Source: Candidatus Desulfosporosinus nitrosoreducens
GTDB taxonomy: Bacteria > Bacillota > Desulfitobacteriia > Desulfitobacteriales > Desulfitobacteriaceae
NCBI RefSeq assembly: GCF_030954495.1
Contig: NZ_JAVHUW010000044.1
Location: 22,560 to 86,559 of the forward strand
DNA length: 64,000 nt
Direction of reading: 5' to 3'
This document shows positions 49,914 to 61,200 of this stretch, piece after piece. Below the pieces are notes generated by a model. It was given only the letters and a program-made list of their open reading frames with translations. It was not told the origin of the DNA and ran no database searches. The position numbers and the translations under genes were made by a program. Position 1 is the stretch's first letter. The number at the start of each line of letters is the position of its first letter.

Positions 49914-51830
49914 ATGAACAGCACGAATTTTTTAAGCAGGGAAGAAATCTACTTATTTAACCGGGGTGAATTGTATAAGTCTTATACAAAGTTTGGTGCT
50001 CATATTATTAAAGAGAATGGCCAACTGGGAACTCACTTTGCGGTCTGGGTACCTGATGCTGATGCCGTGTATGTTGTCGGGGACTTTAATGACTGGGACT
50101 CAAAGCGGACTAAGATGACTGAAATCGGAACGACGGGTGTGTGGATACTTTTTCTTCCAGGAATATTAGAGGGCTTATATAAGTTTAAAATTGAGACCAA
50201 AACAGGCACATCGTTCCTGAAGTCCGACCCTTTCGCCTTCTGTTCAGAGCTGAGACCTTTGACGGCTTCCAGGCTCTACTCTCTTGAGAGTTATCAGTGG
50301 CTGGATCAGGAATGGATTTCACGCAGAGAGACAAGTCAGCCCAAAGAGAAGCCTTTGGCGATCTATGAAGTCCATTTGGGGTCATGGCGCAGAAAAGAAG
50401 ATGGAAGTTTTTATCATTGGTCTGATTTCGCTGAGGAATTGTTAAGCTATGTTGTCGGCATGGGTTATACCCATATTGAACTTTTGCCAGTCATGGAACA
50501 TCCTTATGATGGTTCTTGGGGATATCAGGTAACGGGGTATTTTTCCTGCTCAAGCCGCTACGGAACTCCTCAGGGTTTTATGTATTTTGTTGATTGCTGC
50601 CATCGGGCAGGGATCGGGGTGATTCTGGACTGGGTGCCGGGGCATTTTTGCAAAGATGCTCATGGCTTGGGAAAATTTAATGGCTCGTCGGTCTACGAGA
50701 AAGATGAACATGGACAATGGGGGACTTACAATTTTGATTTTTCCAAAGCTGAGGTCTGGAGTTTCCTCATTTCCAACGCTGTTTTTTGGTTTGAAAAATT
50801 CCACATTGACGGACTCCGCGTGGATGGAGTCAGCAGTATGCTTTATCTGGATTTTGAAAAGCCGGATAAAGTATGGGAACGCAATATTCATGGGGGAAGG
50901 GAAAATCTGCAGGCTATCGCTTTTATGCAAAGATTGAATGAAGTTGTTCTTAAAGACTATCCGGGAGTTCTGATGATTGCTGAGGAATCGACAGACTGGC
51001 CATTGGTTTCTTATCCTCCCTATGTCAACGGGCTTGGTTACAATTTTAAGTGGAATATGGGTTGGATGAACGACACCCTGCGCTATATGCAATTGGAATT
51101 TTCCTGGAGGAAAGAGCATCATCAGCTTTTAAACTTTTCCCTGACTTACGCTTTCTCCGAGAATTTCGTACTTCCCCTTTCTCATGACGAGGTAGTTCAT
51201 GGCAAACGCTCGCTTTTGGATAAAATGCCTGGAGACTACTGGCAAAAGTTCGCGGGGTTAAGGAACCTAGTAGGCTATTTCATGAGTCATCCGGGTAAGA
51301 AGCTGATGTTTATGGGTGGGGAATTAGCCCAATTCATAGAGTGGCGTTGTGATGCGGAACTGGATTGGCTGCTTTTGGATTATGATCTGCACCGGAAGTA
51401 CCAGGAATACGTCAGAAGGATTAACAAACTCTATCGACGGGAAAAGGCGCTTTGGGAGAATGATCATGATTGGTCAGGGTTTGAATGGATTGACGCGGAT
51501 AACAATGAGCAAAGTATTCTGGTCTTTTGCCGTCGGGCCAGGAATCCCCGTGATTTCCTCGTTATAGTGATCAATTTCCAGCCTGTGAGCTATGAGAATT
51601 TTCGCATAGGTGTTCCCCGCAGGGGAGTCTATCAGGAGATTTTTAATTCTGACGCTGAATTTTTTGGAGGTTCCAATCATCTTAATCAGGCACCGCTTGT
51701 GGCAGAAAAGATTAAATGGCATGACAGGACTTTTTCATTGAGAGTTAAAGTTCCACCCTTAGCAATCGTCATATTCAAACCACGGTATCAATACAAATTA
51801 AGGTGGGGTGTATCACATGTTCGACGATAA
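49914..51830 (+). CDS. glgB: 1,4-alpha-glucan branching enzyme
   Basis: A 638-residue branching enzyme with an N-terminal CBM48 domain (FAVWVPDADAVYVVGDFNDWD, about 43-63) and a GH13 catalytic domain. The nucleophile is D304 in GLRVDGVSSML, the acid/base E357 in MIAEEST, and LSHDEVVHGKRSL follows at about 420. It makes alpha-1,6 branches in glycogen. GCAGGGA precedes the ATG; a TATAAT at 49878-49883 may serve as -10 but no good -35 was found. It is the first gene of a six-gene glycogen operon; its 3' end overlaps glgP by 14 bp. Confidence 0.95.
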   Translation: MNSTNFLSREEIYLFNRGELYKSYTKFGAHIIKENGQLGTHFAVWVPDADAVYVVGDFNDWDSKRTKMTEIGTTGVWILFLPGILEGLYKFKIETKTGTSFLKSDPFAFCSELRPLTASRLYSLESYQWLDQEWISRRETSQPKEKPLAIYEVHLGSWRRKEDGSFYHWSDFAEELLSYVVGMGYTHIELLPVMEHPYDGSWGYQVTGYFSCSSRYGTPQGFMYFVDCCHRAGIGVILDWVPGHFCKDAHGLGKFNGSSVYEKDEHGQWGTYNFDFSKAEVWSFLISNAVFWFEKFHIDGLRVDGVSSMLYLDFEKPDKVWERNIHGGRENLQAIAFMQRLNEVVLKDYPGVLMIAEESTDWPLVSYPPYVNGLGYNFKWNMGWMNDTLRYMQLEFSWRKEHHQLLNFSLTYAFSENFVLPLSHDEVVHGKRSLLDKMPGDYWQKFAGLRNLVGYFMSHPGKKLMFMGGELAQFIEWRCDAELDWLLLDYDLHRKYQEYVRRINKLYRREKALWENDHDWSGFEWIDADNNEQSILVFCRRARNPRDFLVIVINFQPVSYENFRIGVPRRGVYQEIFNSDAEFFGGSNHLNQAPLVAEKIKWHDRTFSLRVKVPPLAIVIFKPRYQYKLRWGVSHVRR

Positions 51831-54288
51831 AGAAAAGTTCAAATTGGCTTATCTTACCAAGATAAGTGAGACAGAAGGGATTACTCTCGATGAAGGCTCG
51901 CTGTGGGACAAATACAAAACCTTGGTTCTATTGCTTAAAGAGAATATGAGCTTTAACCGGGCTTTAACGAAGAAGTCAACAATGTATACCAAACAAGTTT
52001 ATTATTTTTCTATGGAGTTTCTGATCGGGAGACTTCTTCATTATTATCTGGTCAATATGGAAATAGAGGAACTGGTGCGGGAAGGTTTAGCAGAGCTGCA
52101 TATCAATCTTGACGATTTATTACAACAGGAAGTTGATCCGGGCCTGGGCAATGGCGGTCTGGGGAGATTGGCTGCCTGCTTTTTGGACTCCATGGCCTTT
52201 TTAGGCATATCAGGGCATGGCAACGGTATGCGCTATAAATATGGGTTGTTCGAACAAAAGATAAGAAATGGCTTTCAAACCGAAGTGGCGGACAATTGGC
52301 TCAAGAATGGCTATCCCTGGGAGATACCCAGAACAGAGAAAAGTATTGTCGTAAAATTTAAAGGGACTATTCGGGCGGAATCTGTTCAAGACAAATTAAT
52401 GTTTTACCATGAGCATTATGAGCCGGTTTTAGCGGTACCTTATGATATTCCCATTATGAGTTACGACAATCCGTCTAATATCAATAATTTGCGCCTGTGG
52501 AGCGCCGAACCCGTAGCCAATGAGTTGGATTTTGATTCCTTTAATCGCGGAGAGTTCGATCAGGCTGTAAGCCTGAGGTCGGAGGTTGAGGCTATCTCTT
52601 ATATTCTCTACCCCGATGATAACGGTCGTTCAGGCAAGGAATTGCGACTGAAGCAGGAGTATTTTTTTGTCGCAGCGGGTTTAGGATCAATCATGCGCAG
52701 CTTCAAAAAGCGCAATATATCCTTGGGGGACTTTTCCAAGTGGGTGGCGGTTCACATCAATGATACGCATCCGGTGCTGTGTATTCCCGAATTAATGCGC
52801 ATCCTGATTGATGAAGAAGGCCTGGGTTGGGATCAGGCCTGGAACATCACAGTGAATACCATCTCTTTCACGAATCATACCATTATGCCCGAGGCCTTGG
52901 AAAAATGGCCGGTTGATTTGTTCAAAAACCTTTTACCGAGAATTTACATGATCGTCGAAGAGATCGACCGGCGATTTAAAGAACGGTTAGCCAGAAGGTT
53001 TTTAGACGACTGGGAGCTCATTCACAATACCCAAATTATCAAAGACGGACAAGTTCAGATGGCCAACCTTGCCGTTATCGGCAGCTCATCGGTTAACGGG
53101 GTTGCCGCCCTGCATACCGAAATTTTGAAACATCAGGTCTTTAAAGATTACTATAGGGTTTTCAGCTATAAGTTTAATAACAAAACGAACGGTATCAACC
53201 ACCGGAGATTTCTCTTAGCTGCTAATCCGGCTTTGTCTGAGCTGATTACGGAGGCGATAGGGCCTGCCTGGAAGAAAAATGCCGAAGAGCTTGAGAATCT
53301 TTTGTTTTACAAAGACAATTCCAGCTTTATTGAGAAGCTTGCCAAAGTCAAGTATCTCAATAAGTGTCAATTAGCTAAACATGTGAAAGAATCACAGGGT
53401 TTAGAGATTGATCCGCTGTCGATTTTTGATGTACAGGTTAAGAGGATACACGCTTACAAACGGCAGCTTCTTAACATTTTGAAGGTTATGCATTTATATA
53501 ATCAGGTCAAGAACGATCCTCAATCCGTACGTGACCCGCAGACCTTTATCTTCGGAGGAAAAGCGGCACCCGGATATCACTATGCCAAAACGATTATTAA
53601 GCTTATCAATACCTTGGCCAACAAAATCAATAAAGATCCGGAAGTTAAGCAAAAACTGAAGGTTGTCTTTTTGGAGAACTTTAATGTTTCTCTTGGCGAA
53701 CTGATCTACCCGGCGGCCGATATCAGCGAACAGATCTCTACGGCCAGTAAAGAAGCATCGGGTACGGGAAATATGAAATTTATGGTGAATGGCGCGGTTA
53801 CAATTGGAACGTTGGATGGAGCGAATGTAGAAATTAAAGAGGCTGTAGGAGAGGAGAATATTTTTATCTTTGGACTTACGGCGGAGGAAGTTTTGCGCTA
53901 TTCACGCGAAGGGGGGTATAAATCCTTAGATCAATACTACTCCAATCAGAGCCTGAGACTGTGTGTCGACCAATTAGTCAACGGATTTTTTGAAACCGCC
54001 GGCGAGGAGTTTCGGGTAATTTTTGACTCACTGCTGCTTTACAATGACGACTATTTTGTCTTAAAGGATTTTAATGCTTACCTAGAAGCTTACCAAAAAC
54101 TTCAAGATTCATACGCCCAGCAAGATATTTGGCATAGAACATCTTTGGTCAATATTGCTAAGGCGGGCATTTTTTCGAGTGATCGCAGTATCAAAGAATA
54201 TGCCAATCAGATTTGGAAAACTAATTTTCGCCGTTTTGATTCTCATTTTCCAGATAAGCGTTTTAAAAATAAACTTGGAACCAAATAG
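51817..54288 (+). CDS. glgP: Glycogen/maltodextrin phosphorylase
   Basis: An 823-residue GT35 phosphorylase that releases glucose-1-phosphate from glycogen. The PLP lysine is K654 in ASGTGNMKFMVNG; DPGLGNGGLGRLAACFLDS near residue 108 is the family's N-terminal glycine loop, and VKRIHAYKRQ is at about 545. ATG 51817 is used because AAGGTGGG lies upstream; an in-frame GTG at 51808 is inside that site. Overlap with glgB suggests coupled translation of synthesis and breakdown enzymes. Confidence 0.95.
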   Translation: MFDDKEKFKLAYLTKISETEGITLDEGSLWDKYKTLVLLLKENMSFNRALTKKSTMYTKQVYYFSMEFLIGRLLHYYLVNMEIEELVREGLAELHINLDDLLQQEVDPGLGNGGLGRLAACFLDSMAFLGISGHGNGMRYKYGLFEQKIRNGFQTEVADNWLKNGYPWEIPRTEKSIVVKFKGTIRAESVQDKLMFYHEHYEPVLAVPYDIPIMSYDNPSNINNLRLWSAEPVANELDFDSFNRGEFDQAVSLRSEVEAISYILYPDDNGRSGKELRLKQEYFFVAAGLGSIMRSFKKRNISLGDFSKWVAVHINDTHPVLCIPELMRILIDEEGLGWDQAWNITVNTISFTNHTIMPEALEKWPVDLFKNLLPRIYMIVEEIDRRFKERLARRFLDDWELIHNTQIIKDGQVQMANLAVIGSSSVNGVAALHTEILKHQVFKDYYRVFSYKFNNKTNGINHRRFLLAANPALSELITEAIGPAWKKNAEELENLLFYKDNSSFIEKLAKVKYLNKCQLAKHVKESQGLEIDPLSIFDVQVKRIHAYKRQLLNILKVMHLYNQVKNDPQSVRDPQTFIFGGKAAPGYHYAKTIIKLINTLANKINKDPEVKQKLKVVFLENFNVSLGELIYPAADISEQISTASKEASGTGNMKFMVNGAVTIGTLDGANVEIKEAVGEENIFIFGLTAEEVLRYSREGGYKSLDQYYSNQSLRLCVDQLVNGFFETAGEEFRVIFDSLLLYNDDYFVLKDFNAYLEAYQKLQDSYAQQDIWHRTSLVNIAKAGIFSSDRSIKEYANQIWKTNFRRFDSHFPDKRFKNKLGTK

Positions 54289-54328
54289 TTCAGTAGGTGG
54301 TGACAGGCGGAAAGGAAGGTGAAAAAGT

Positions 54329-55522
54329 ATGCATAAACAAGAGTGTATTGCAATGCTTTTGGCGGGGGGACAAGGAAGCAGGCTAGGCAGTCTGACTCGC
54401 AATATAGCCAAGCCTGCGGTCTCATTTTGCGGGAAATACCGAATTATTGACTTTAGTTTGAGTAATTGTGCAAATTCTAACATCAATACCGTCGGGGTCC
54501 TCACTCAGTACAAACCGTTCTTGCTCAACTCGTATATTGGGTTGGGTTCGGCCTGGAACTTAGATAGCCCTTATGGCGGTGTGCATATTTTACCTCCTTA
54601 TATTGGAGAACACGAATTAAGCTGGTATAAAGGAACGGCCAATGCCATCTTTCAGAACTTGAATTTTATTAATTTCTATGATCCTGATTATGTGCTCATT
54701 ATTTCGGGGGATCACATTTATAAAATGAATTACCTTACAATGCTGAATTATCATAAGGAAAAAGGATCGGAGATAACGATCTCGACGATTGAAGTTCCCT
54801 GGGAGGAGGCTTCCCGGTTTGGCATTGTGACGAGTGATGAAGACGGTAAAATCACCAAGTTCAGGGAGAAACCGTCCAACCCGGACAGCAATTTGGCATC
54901 GATGGGAATCTATATTTTCAATTGGCCGACTCTTAAAAAAGCGCTGCTTGATGATGCTCAGGATGAGTTATCGGAAAATGATTTTGGGAAAAATATTATC
55001 CCTAAACAAATAGAACTGGGAAGAAAACTCTACGCCTTTAAATTCCAGGGTTATTGGCGGGATGTGGGTACCATAGAAAGCTATTACAATGCCAACATGG
55101 AGTTTCTGGAAAGAGAGGAGGCTATCAATCTCTTTGATCCTGCCCAAAGGGTATTTTCCAATGAAGATATTTTGCCCCCGCAGTATATTGGTCCGGCAGC
55201 TAGGATTCAAAACAGTTTAATCAGTAATGGCTGCGTGGTTCTGGGAGAGGTCAGCCATTCGATTTTAGCTCCCGGTGTCGTTGTCGAGGGAGGGGCAACC
55301 GTCAAGAACTCTATTTTATTGCCCCACGCCAGGATAGGCAGTCATTCGACGGTTAATAAAACAATTGTCGGCGAAAATGCGAAAATAATGAGCAGCTGCT
55401 TGGTGGGCCTGGAAACAGATTCTGCCGCACACCAGGCGGGGATTACCGTCATCGAAGATCACTATGTCTTGGGAGAAGGGTTGGTCATCCAAGCAGGCAG
55501 TAATCTGTGTTCGGCTCGTTAA
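54329..55522 (+). CDS. glgC: Glucose-1-phosphate adenylyltransferase, catalytic subunit
   Basis: A 397-residue ADP-glucose pyrophosphorylase. The nucleotide-binding [13 protein letters not shown] (11-23) and [15 protein letters not shown] (about 29-43) are intact, as is the substrate motif FREKPSNP. The C-terminal part is a left-handed beta-helix. It makes ADP-glucose for GlgA. It pairs with the GlgD protein encoded next, as in Bacillus and other Firmicutes. GGAAAGGAAGGTG precedes the ATG. Confidence 0.95.
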   Translation: MHKQECIAMLLAGGQGSRLGSLTRNIAKPAVSFCGKYRIIDFSLSNCANSNINTVGVLTQYKPFLLNSYIGLGSAWNLDSPYGGVHILPPYIGEHELSWYKGTANAIFQNLNFINFYDPDYVLIISGDHIYKMNYLTMLNYHKEKGSEITISTIEVPWEEASRFGIVTSDEDGKITKFREKPSNPDSNLASMGIYIFNWPTLKKALLDDAQDELSENDFGKNIIPKQIELGRKLYAFKFQGYWRDVGTIESYYNANMEFLEREEAINLFDPAQRVFSNEDILPPQYIGPAARIQNSLISNGCVVLGEVSHSILAPGVVVEGGATVKNSILLPHARIGSHSTVNKTIVGENAKIMSSCLVGLETDSAAHQAGITVIEDHYVLGEGLVIQAGSNLCSAR

Positions 55523-55541
55523 ACGGGAGGGAGGGCGACGG

Positions 55542-56663
55542 ATGTATAACGCAATTGGTATCCTGTTTGCAAATAACGGTTCTGACAGTTTGCGGGGTTT
55601 AACTTTCGAAAGGTCGATAGCGGCGGTTCCTTTTGGCGGGCGCTATCGCTTACTGGACTTTGCCCTGTCCAGTATGGTCAATTCCGGCTTATGGACCATT
55701 GGCTTGATTACTCCTCGCTATTACAGATCGATGCTCGATCATTTGGGGGCCGGGAAGGATTGGTTTCTTGATCGTAAATCGGGGGGCTTGTTTATTCTAC
55801 CCGGGGCGATTCATGGATTATCCGGTGAAAACGGTAAATTTCACTTGAAAGATTTGCAGCTTAATATTGAATATCTGCAAAAAGACTCATCGGAAAATAT
55901 TGTTATCAGTGGATGCAATCATGTTTTTAACATTAACTACAAAGGCTATTTGGAAAATCATCAAAAGAATCAAGCAGATGTTACTCTAATTTATAAAGAG
56001 AGCGCGGATTCTTCCACCATGACCGGAAAAGAGCGTCTTGTTCTGGGAAATCATCAAGAGATCCTGAATATTCACAGAGATGAAGCAACAAGTCCGGCGG
56101 GACAAGTCCAAAATTATTTTATCGATATGCTCATTATTCGCCGGAAGCTTCTTCTGAAAATTGTCGAAGGATACCGCTCCATGGAAGCAACCAATCTAAT
56201 AGACGCTATTCGAGAAAACATCGGCTCGCTTAAAATTTTCGGGGCGCCTTTTAACGGATATTTTGGAACGCTGAATTCAGTGAAGGATTACTTTGAACGG
56301 AGCATGGAATTGCTCAATCCGGCAATTCGCGGGGAAGTCCTCATGGGTCATGATCGGATTCATACTAAAGTTGTGGACAATCCTCCCACCAAATACGGTA
56401 ATCAGGCTAAAGCTTCGGATTCTTTAATTTCCAGTGGGTGTGTCATTGAAGGAGAGGTGAATAATTCGATCCTATCTCGTGGAGTGATTGTGGAACGGGG
56501 GGCCACGATCAACAACTGCATTATCATGCAGAAATGCAGGATTTCGGCTAATACTAGCTTGGATTATGTCATTCTTGACAAATTTGTGAAAGTCCATGCC
56601 GGAAATGTCCTCAAAGGAAACCAGAATACTCCCTTGGTCGTACTAAAAGGTGCCTTGGTTTAA
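55542..56663 (+). CDS. glgD: Glucose-1-phosphate adenylyltransferase, GlgD regulatory subunit
   Basis: A 373-residue GlgC homologue whose nucleotide-binding loop is altered: FANNGSDSLRGLT replaces the [13 protein letters not shown] of GlgC, so it is probably not catalytic on its own. PFGGRYRLLDFALSSMVNSG and the beta-helix are retained. GlgD increases the activity of GlgC in a heteromer in Firmicutes. ATG 55542 follows GGGAGGGAGGG and lies 19 bp after glgC. Confidence 0.93.
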   Translation: MYNAIGILFANNGSDSLRGLTFERSIAAVPFGGRYRLLDFALSSMVNSGLWTIGLITPRYYRSMLDHLGAGKDWFLDRKSGGLFILPGAIHGLSGENGKFHLKDLQLNIEYLQKDSSENIVISGCNHVFNINYKGYLENHQKNQADVTLIYKESADSSTMTGKERLVLGNHQEILNIHRDEATSPAGQVQNYFIDMLIIRRKLLLKIVEGYRSMEATNLIDAIRENIGSLKIFGAPFNGYFGTLNSVKDYFERSMELLNPAIRGEVLMGHDRIHTKVVDNPPTKYGNQAKASDSLISSGCVIEGEVNNSILSRGVIVERGATINNCIIMQKCRISANTSLDYVILDKFVKVHAGNVLKGNQNTPLVVLKGALV

Positions 56664-56684
56664 GATTGAGAAAAGAGGGGTAAG

Positions 56685-58115
56685 ATGAGAATTGTATTTG
56701 CAATTGCGGAGGCGGACCCTTTTGTCAAGACGGGTGGCTTGGGTGAGGTTGGCGGTTCGTTGCCCGGTGCCTTGCAGAGACAGGGTGCGGATGTTCGCGT
56801 CATTATGCCGAAGTATAGTGTTATCCCCGAAGATTTTCGGCAAAGGCTGGAACATATTAATCAATTTTTTGTCCCTGTGGGCTGGCGCAGACAGTATTGC
56901 GGGCTGGAAGAATTAATTTATAACGGGATTCGTTACTATTTCCTCGACAATGAGTATTATTTTAAGCGGCCCAAAATTTACGGAGATTATGACGAGGCGG
57001 AACAATATGCCTTCTTTTCTCGGGCAGTGTTGGAAAGTCTCGTTCATCTGCCTGAATTTAAGCCGGATATCCTTCATTGCCATGATTGGCATACGGCTTT
57101 GGTGCCTTTGCTGAAAAATGAGTTTTACGCTAAAGAACCCCTTTATTATTCCCTCAAGACTGTGCTTACGATTCATAATCTTAAATACCAGGGGATTTTT
57201 CCCAGAGAGGTTCTTACAGATGTAATTGGGTTGAGGGAAACACTTTTTACCGAGGATGCTTTGGAATTCCACGGTGCGGTTAATTTTATGAAAGCCGGTC
57301 TTCTCTATGCTGACTGGATTACGACGGTGAGTCCGACCTATGCTCAGGAAATACAGTATTCTTTCTACGGAGAGAAACTCGAAGGGGTTTTGCAAAAACG
57401 CAGGGAGTCTTTAACCGGCATTCTTAACGGCATAGACTATGAGGTTTATAACCCTTATTTAGACCCTTGCATTGTGTCTCCTTATGGGACCTCTTCCCAG
57501 GCCAGAGAAAACAACAAAAATGACTTGCAGAGAATTTTAGGGCTTCCAGTGCGGGCTGACCTTCCGGTTCTGGGGATGGTAAGCCGTTTGGTTGATCAGA
57601 AAGGGCTTGATTTGCTCAGCTTCGTTATGGAAGAGATTCTTATGCTTGATGTGCAAATGGTTATCCTGGGAACGGGAGACCAACAGTATGAGGAGGTACT
57701 GCAGGGGTTTGCCGATAAATATCCGGCAAAGTTCGCCTTCCGAAGGGAATTTAACGATGAACTGGCGCATAAAATTTATGCTGGAATTGACATGTTATTG
57801 ATGCCTTCACGCTTTGAACCCTGTGGCATATCCCAAATGATTGCCATGCGTTATGGAGTAATTCCAATTGTGCGGGAAACGGGAGGTTTAAAAGATACGG
57901 TGATTCCCTATAATGAATATACAGGTGAAGGCAATGGCTTTAGCTTCGCTAATTACAATGCTCATGAATTGCTGTTTACAATTCAGCGAGCTGTAAGGCT
58001 CTACAACTCGGATAAATCTGCTTGGACTAAATTGCAAAACAGCGCCTTGAATCGGAACTTCAGTTGGAATTCATCAGCCGATGCTTATATAAAAATCTAT
58101 AAGTCATTGCTTTAA
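56685..58115 (+). CDS. glgA: Glycogen synthase (ADP-glucose)
   Basis: A 476-residue GT5 glycogen synthase. K15 in KTGGLGEVGGSLPGAL is the ADP-glucose contact; HCHDWHTALVPL near 130 and the C-terminal PSRFEPCGISQM with the conserved Glu (about 375) complete the active site. It extends alpha-1,4-glucan using ADP-glucose from GlgCD. It follows glgD by 21 bp with GAGGGG upstream of the ATG. Confidence 0.95.
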   Translation: MRIVFAIAEADPFVKTGGLGEVGGSLPGALQRQGADVRVIMPKYSVIPEDFRQRLEHINQFFVPVGWRRQYCGLEELIYNGIRYYFLDNEYYFKRPKIYGDYDEAEQYAFFSRAVLESLVHLPEFKPDILHCHDWHTALVPLLKNEFYAKEPLYYSLKTVLTIHNLKYQGIFPREVLTDVIGLRETLFTEDALEFHGAVNFMKAGLLYADWITTVSPTYAQEIQYSFYGEKLEGVLQKRRESLTGILNGIDYEVYNPYLDPCIVSPYGTSSQARENNKNDLQRILGLPVRADLPVLGMVSRLVDQKGLDLLSFVMEEILMLDVQMVILGTGDQQYEEVLQGFADKYPAKFAFRREFNDELAHKIYAGIDMLLMPSRFEPCGISQMIAMRYGVIPIVRETGGLKDTVIPYNEYTGEGNGFSFANYNAHELLFTIQRAVRLYNSDKSAWTKLQNSALNRNFSWNSSADAYIKIYKSLL

Positions 58116-58130
58116 AGAGAATTTTTCATC

Positions 58131-58146
58131 AGTGCAACTAGGCAGC
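58131..58146 (+). repeat. Second copy of the glg-leader 16-mer
   Basis: AGTGCAACTAGGCAGC, identical to 49736-49751 before glgB, here between glgA and the amylase fusion gene, followed by CTGGCTTTGC. No clear terminator follows this copy. A related AGTGCGACTAAGATTC begins the hairpin part of the 40227 repeat. Confidence 0.6.
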
Positions 58147-58218
58147 TGGCTTTGCTCTGAATTTTTCTAGCCTGACGATGTTGAAAAGTGTTGGAGATTA
58201 AACTGTAGGAGAGTAACA

Positions 58219-61200
58219 ATGGGATTTTCCGCGTATCATGACTCTCATGATTTGGCTTATCGCAGTCCTTTTGGAGCAGTCCCCTGTGGGCAAAGGATCT
58301 TGTTTCGCCTTGAAATATATTCGGCGGACTCGGTGGAAGGCTGTTTTTTACGTATTTGGGAGAGAGATAAAGAACAATTAATTCCCATGATTGTCCAAAC
58401 GGAGATTACGGGACAAGGGACAGGAGAGGAAACAGTTCCAGGCGCTGCAGACGGACATGCCCTCCAATCCTCTGAACAGAAAATCCTCTTTGCAACGGAG
58501 TATCAAGCCCCGCAAGATCCTGGCCTTGTCTGGTATTATTTCAGGATTTCCGCAGGAGGTCAGGAATTTTATTACGGTAATAATAATGACTGCTGGGGCG
58601 GGGAGGGAAGGCTTGGGGAAAAAGAGCCTTCCTCTTATCAGGTGACTGTCTACGATCCTGTGGAAATTCCTGCCTGGTACCAGAGGGGAATCATGTATCA
58701 GATCTATGTAGACCGGTTTTATTACGCTCAGCAAAACGGTTCCCCTCTTTATTCCAGAAAAAACACCCTTTGGCACACTAATTGGTATGACAGTCCAGTT
58801 TATATCAAAGATGAAAAAGGAAGGGTGACTGATTGGGATTTTTTTGGCGGCAATTTGTTAGGAGTTATAGAAAAGCTGCCTTATCTCAAGGAATTAGGCA
58901 TAAGCCTGATCTATTTCAACCCGATTTTTGAAGCAGTGAGTAATCACAAATATGATACGGCAGATTATCAACGCATCGATCCCATGTACGGAGACGAAAA
59001 GCTTTTCGAGCGGTTGGTGAAGGAAGCAAAACAATATGGGATTGCCGTCATCTTGGATGGCGTCTTCAGTCATACCGGGAGTGACAGCATCTACTTTAAC
59101 CGTTACGGTACTTATCCCGGCTTGGGGGCCTATCAGTCGGCAGACTCTTCCTATTACAAGTGGTATCAATTCAAACCCCATACTCAGGAGTATAAATCCT
59201 GGTGGAATGTTGAAGATTTGCCGGAAGTGAATAAATTAGAGCCTTCCTATCAAGAATTTTTATTCAGTGCTGAGAGGGGAATTGTTCCCCAGTGGATGAA
59301 AAAAGGAATTGCCGGTTGGCGGCTGGATGTTGCCGACGAGCTTCCGGATGAATTTATCCGGAAACTCAGACAAACAATCAAAACAATCAATGGGGAAGCG
59401 GTTTTGATCGGAGAAGTATGGGAAGATGCCTCCAATAAGCAGAGCTATGGCAAACTGCGCCAGTATTTTTGGGGTCATGAGTTGGACGCAACTATGAATT
59501 ACCCATTTCGGGAGATTTTTCTCCGTTTTCTTCTCGGGCAGGCGGGTTCCAATTTAGTCCATCAACGGGTCATGAGCTTGTACGAAAATTACCCCCGGGA
59601 GAACTTCTATGGGGCCATGAATATCATTGGCAGTCACGATCGGGAACGAATTTTAACCCTTTTAGGAGAAGCTCCTTCTGAAGAAGATTTGCCGGAAAGC
59701 GGGAGGCGGACTTTTAAGCTTCCTCCTCAAGCCCGTGAGCTGGCAGTGCAAAGGCTGAAGCTTATCAGCCTGATCCAAATGACATTTCCCGGTGTGCCCT
59801 GCGTCTATTACGGTGATGAAGCGGGAGTAGAAGGGTACAGCGATCCTTATAATCGCGGAACATACCCCTGGGGGCGGGAAGACAAAGAAATTCTGGCCTG
59901 GTATAAAAGGATTATCAGGCTGCGCCTGGAGTATGAAAGCTTACAGTCAGGAGATTTCCAGTCCTTTTGTCCGGAACCTGATTGTTATGGATTTAGGCGT
60001 TCGGGTAAAGACGAGGAAATTCTAGTCTTGATTAATCGTCATAAGACACAAACTAAGGAAATTACTTTGCCTCGGAATTGGCGCTATAGTCTGGCTCAGA
60101 GTCCTTTAATCATTAATTTGCTGGACGGAGAGACTCTCAGTGAGCCAAAGATGCTAACTGTTCCAAGTACTATGGGTTTCCAGGGCCTGCCAGATCCCCA
60201 AATGGCTCAATGTGCCCAGGGTACCCGAGGTACTCAGGATACTCCAAACACCCGGACATTTAAGCTAAATCCTTTGTCCGCTCAAGTTCTGTTAAACAGG
60301 TATCGTCAATTTTCATTTCCACGTCAGGACCTTTCCCGCTCTTGTGGAGTGTTAATGCATCTTAGTTCATTGCCTTCGAAACTGGGAATGGGGGGATTAG
60401 GGCCGGAGGCTTATCGCTTTATTGATTGTTTAGTTGACTGCGGGCAATCTCTGTGGCAAGTACTTCCCTTAAATCCAGTGGGGTTGGGAGGTTCTCCTTA
60501 TCAGAGCGATTCTGCTTTTGCCGGGAACCTAAGGCTGATTAGCTTGGAAAATTTAGTCCAGGAAGGACTTTTGCGAGCAGATTGGCTGGAAACCTTATCC
60601 GGAGAGCTGCTGATGCCTGAGCTGTTTAAGGAAATTTGTCTTCGCCAAGCTTATGATGCTTTTCTGGCTCAAATTCAAGATGAAGAGTTGAATAAATCTC
60701 TGCCAAAGTCCAACTATCTTTCCCGCCGGAACTATTTAAACTTTCAAAAGGATAACCGGGAGTGGCTGGAGGATTACGCCTTATACCGGGCCCTGAAAGT
60801 CTATTTTGGAGATACGGCGTGGTACGATTGGGAGCCGGGTCTTGCCCTGCGCAACTCTGATACACTGGCTGAGTATTCGCGGCAGCTTGCGCAAGAAATG
60901 GAATTTAATCGCTTTGTTCAATATACTTTTTATTATCAATGGCAAGAGCTTCGCCGATATGCTTTAGCAAAGCAGATTAAATTGATAGGGGATATCCCGC
61001 TTTTTGTAGCAGGCGATAGCTGCGACGTTTGGGTTAATCGCAGGTTTTTTAAGCTGGAGGAGTCCGGAAAACCTGCTAAAGTAGCCGGAGTACCTCCCGA
61101 TTATTTTAGCAAGACCGGCCAGTTGTGGGGAAATCCGGTCTATGACTGGGACCTCTTGGCTGCGGAAGACTATATCTGGTGGAAGCAACGGATAAAACTT

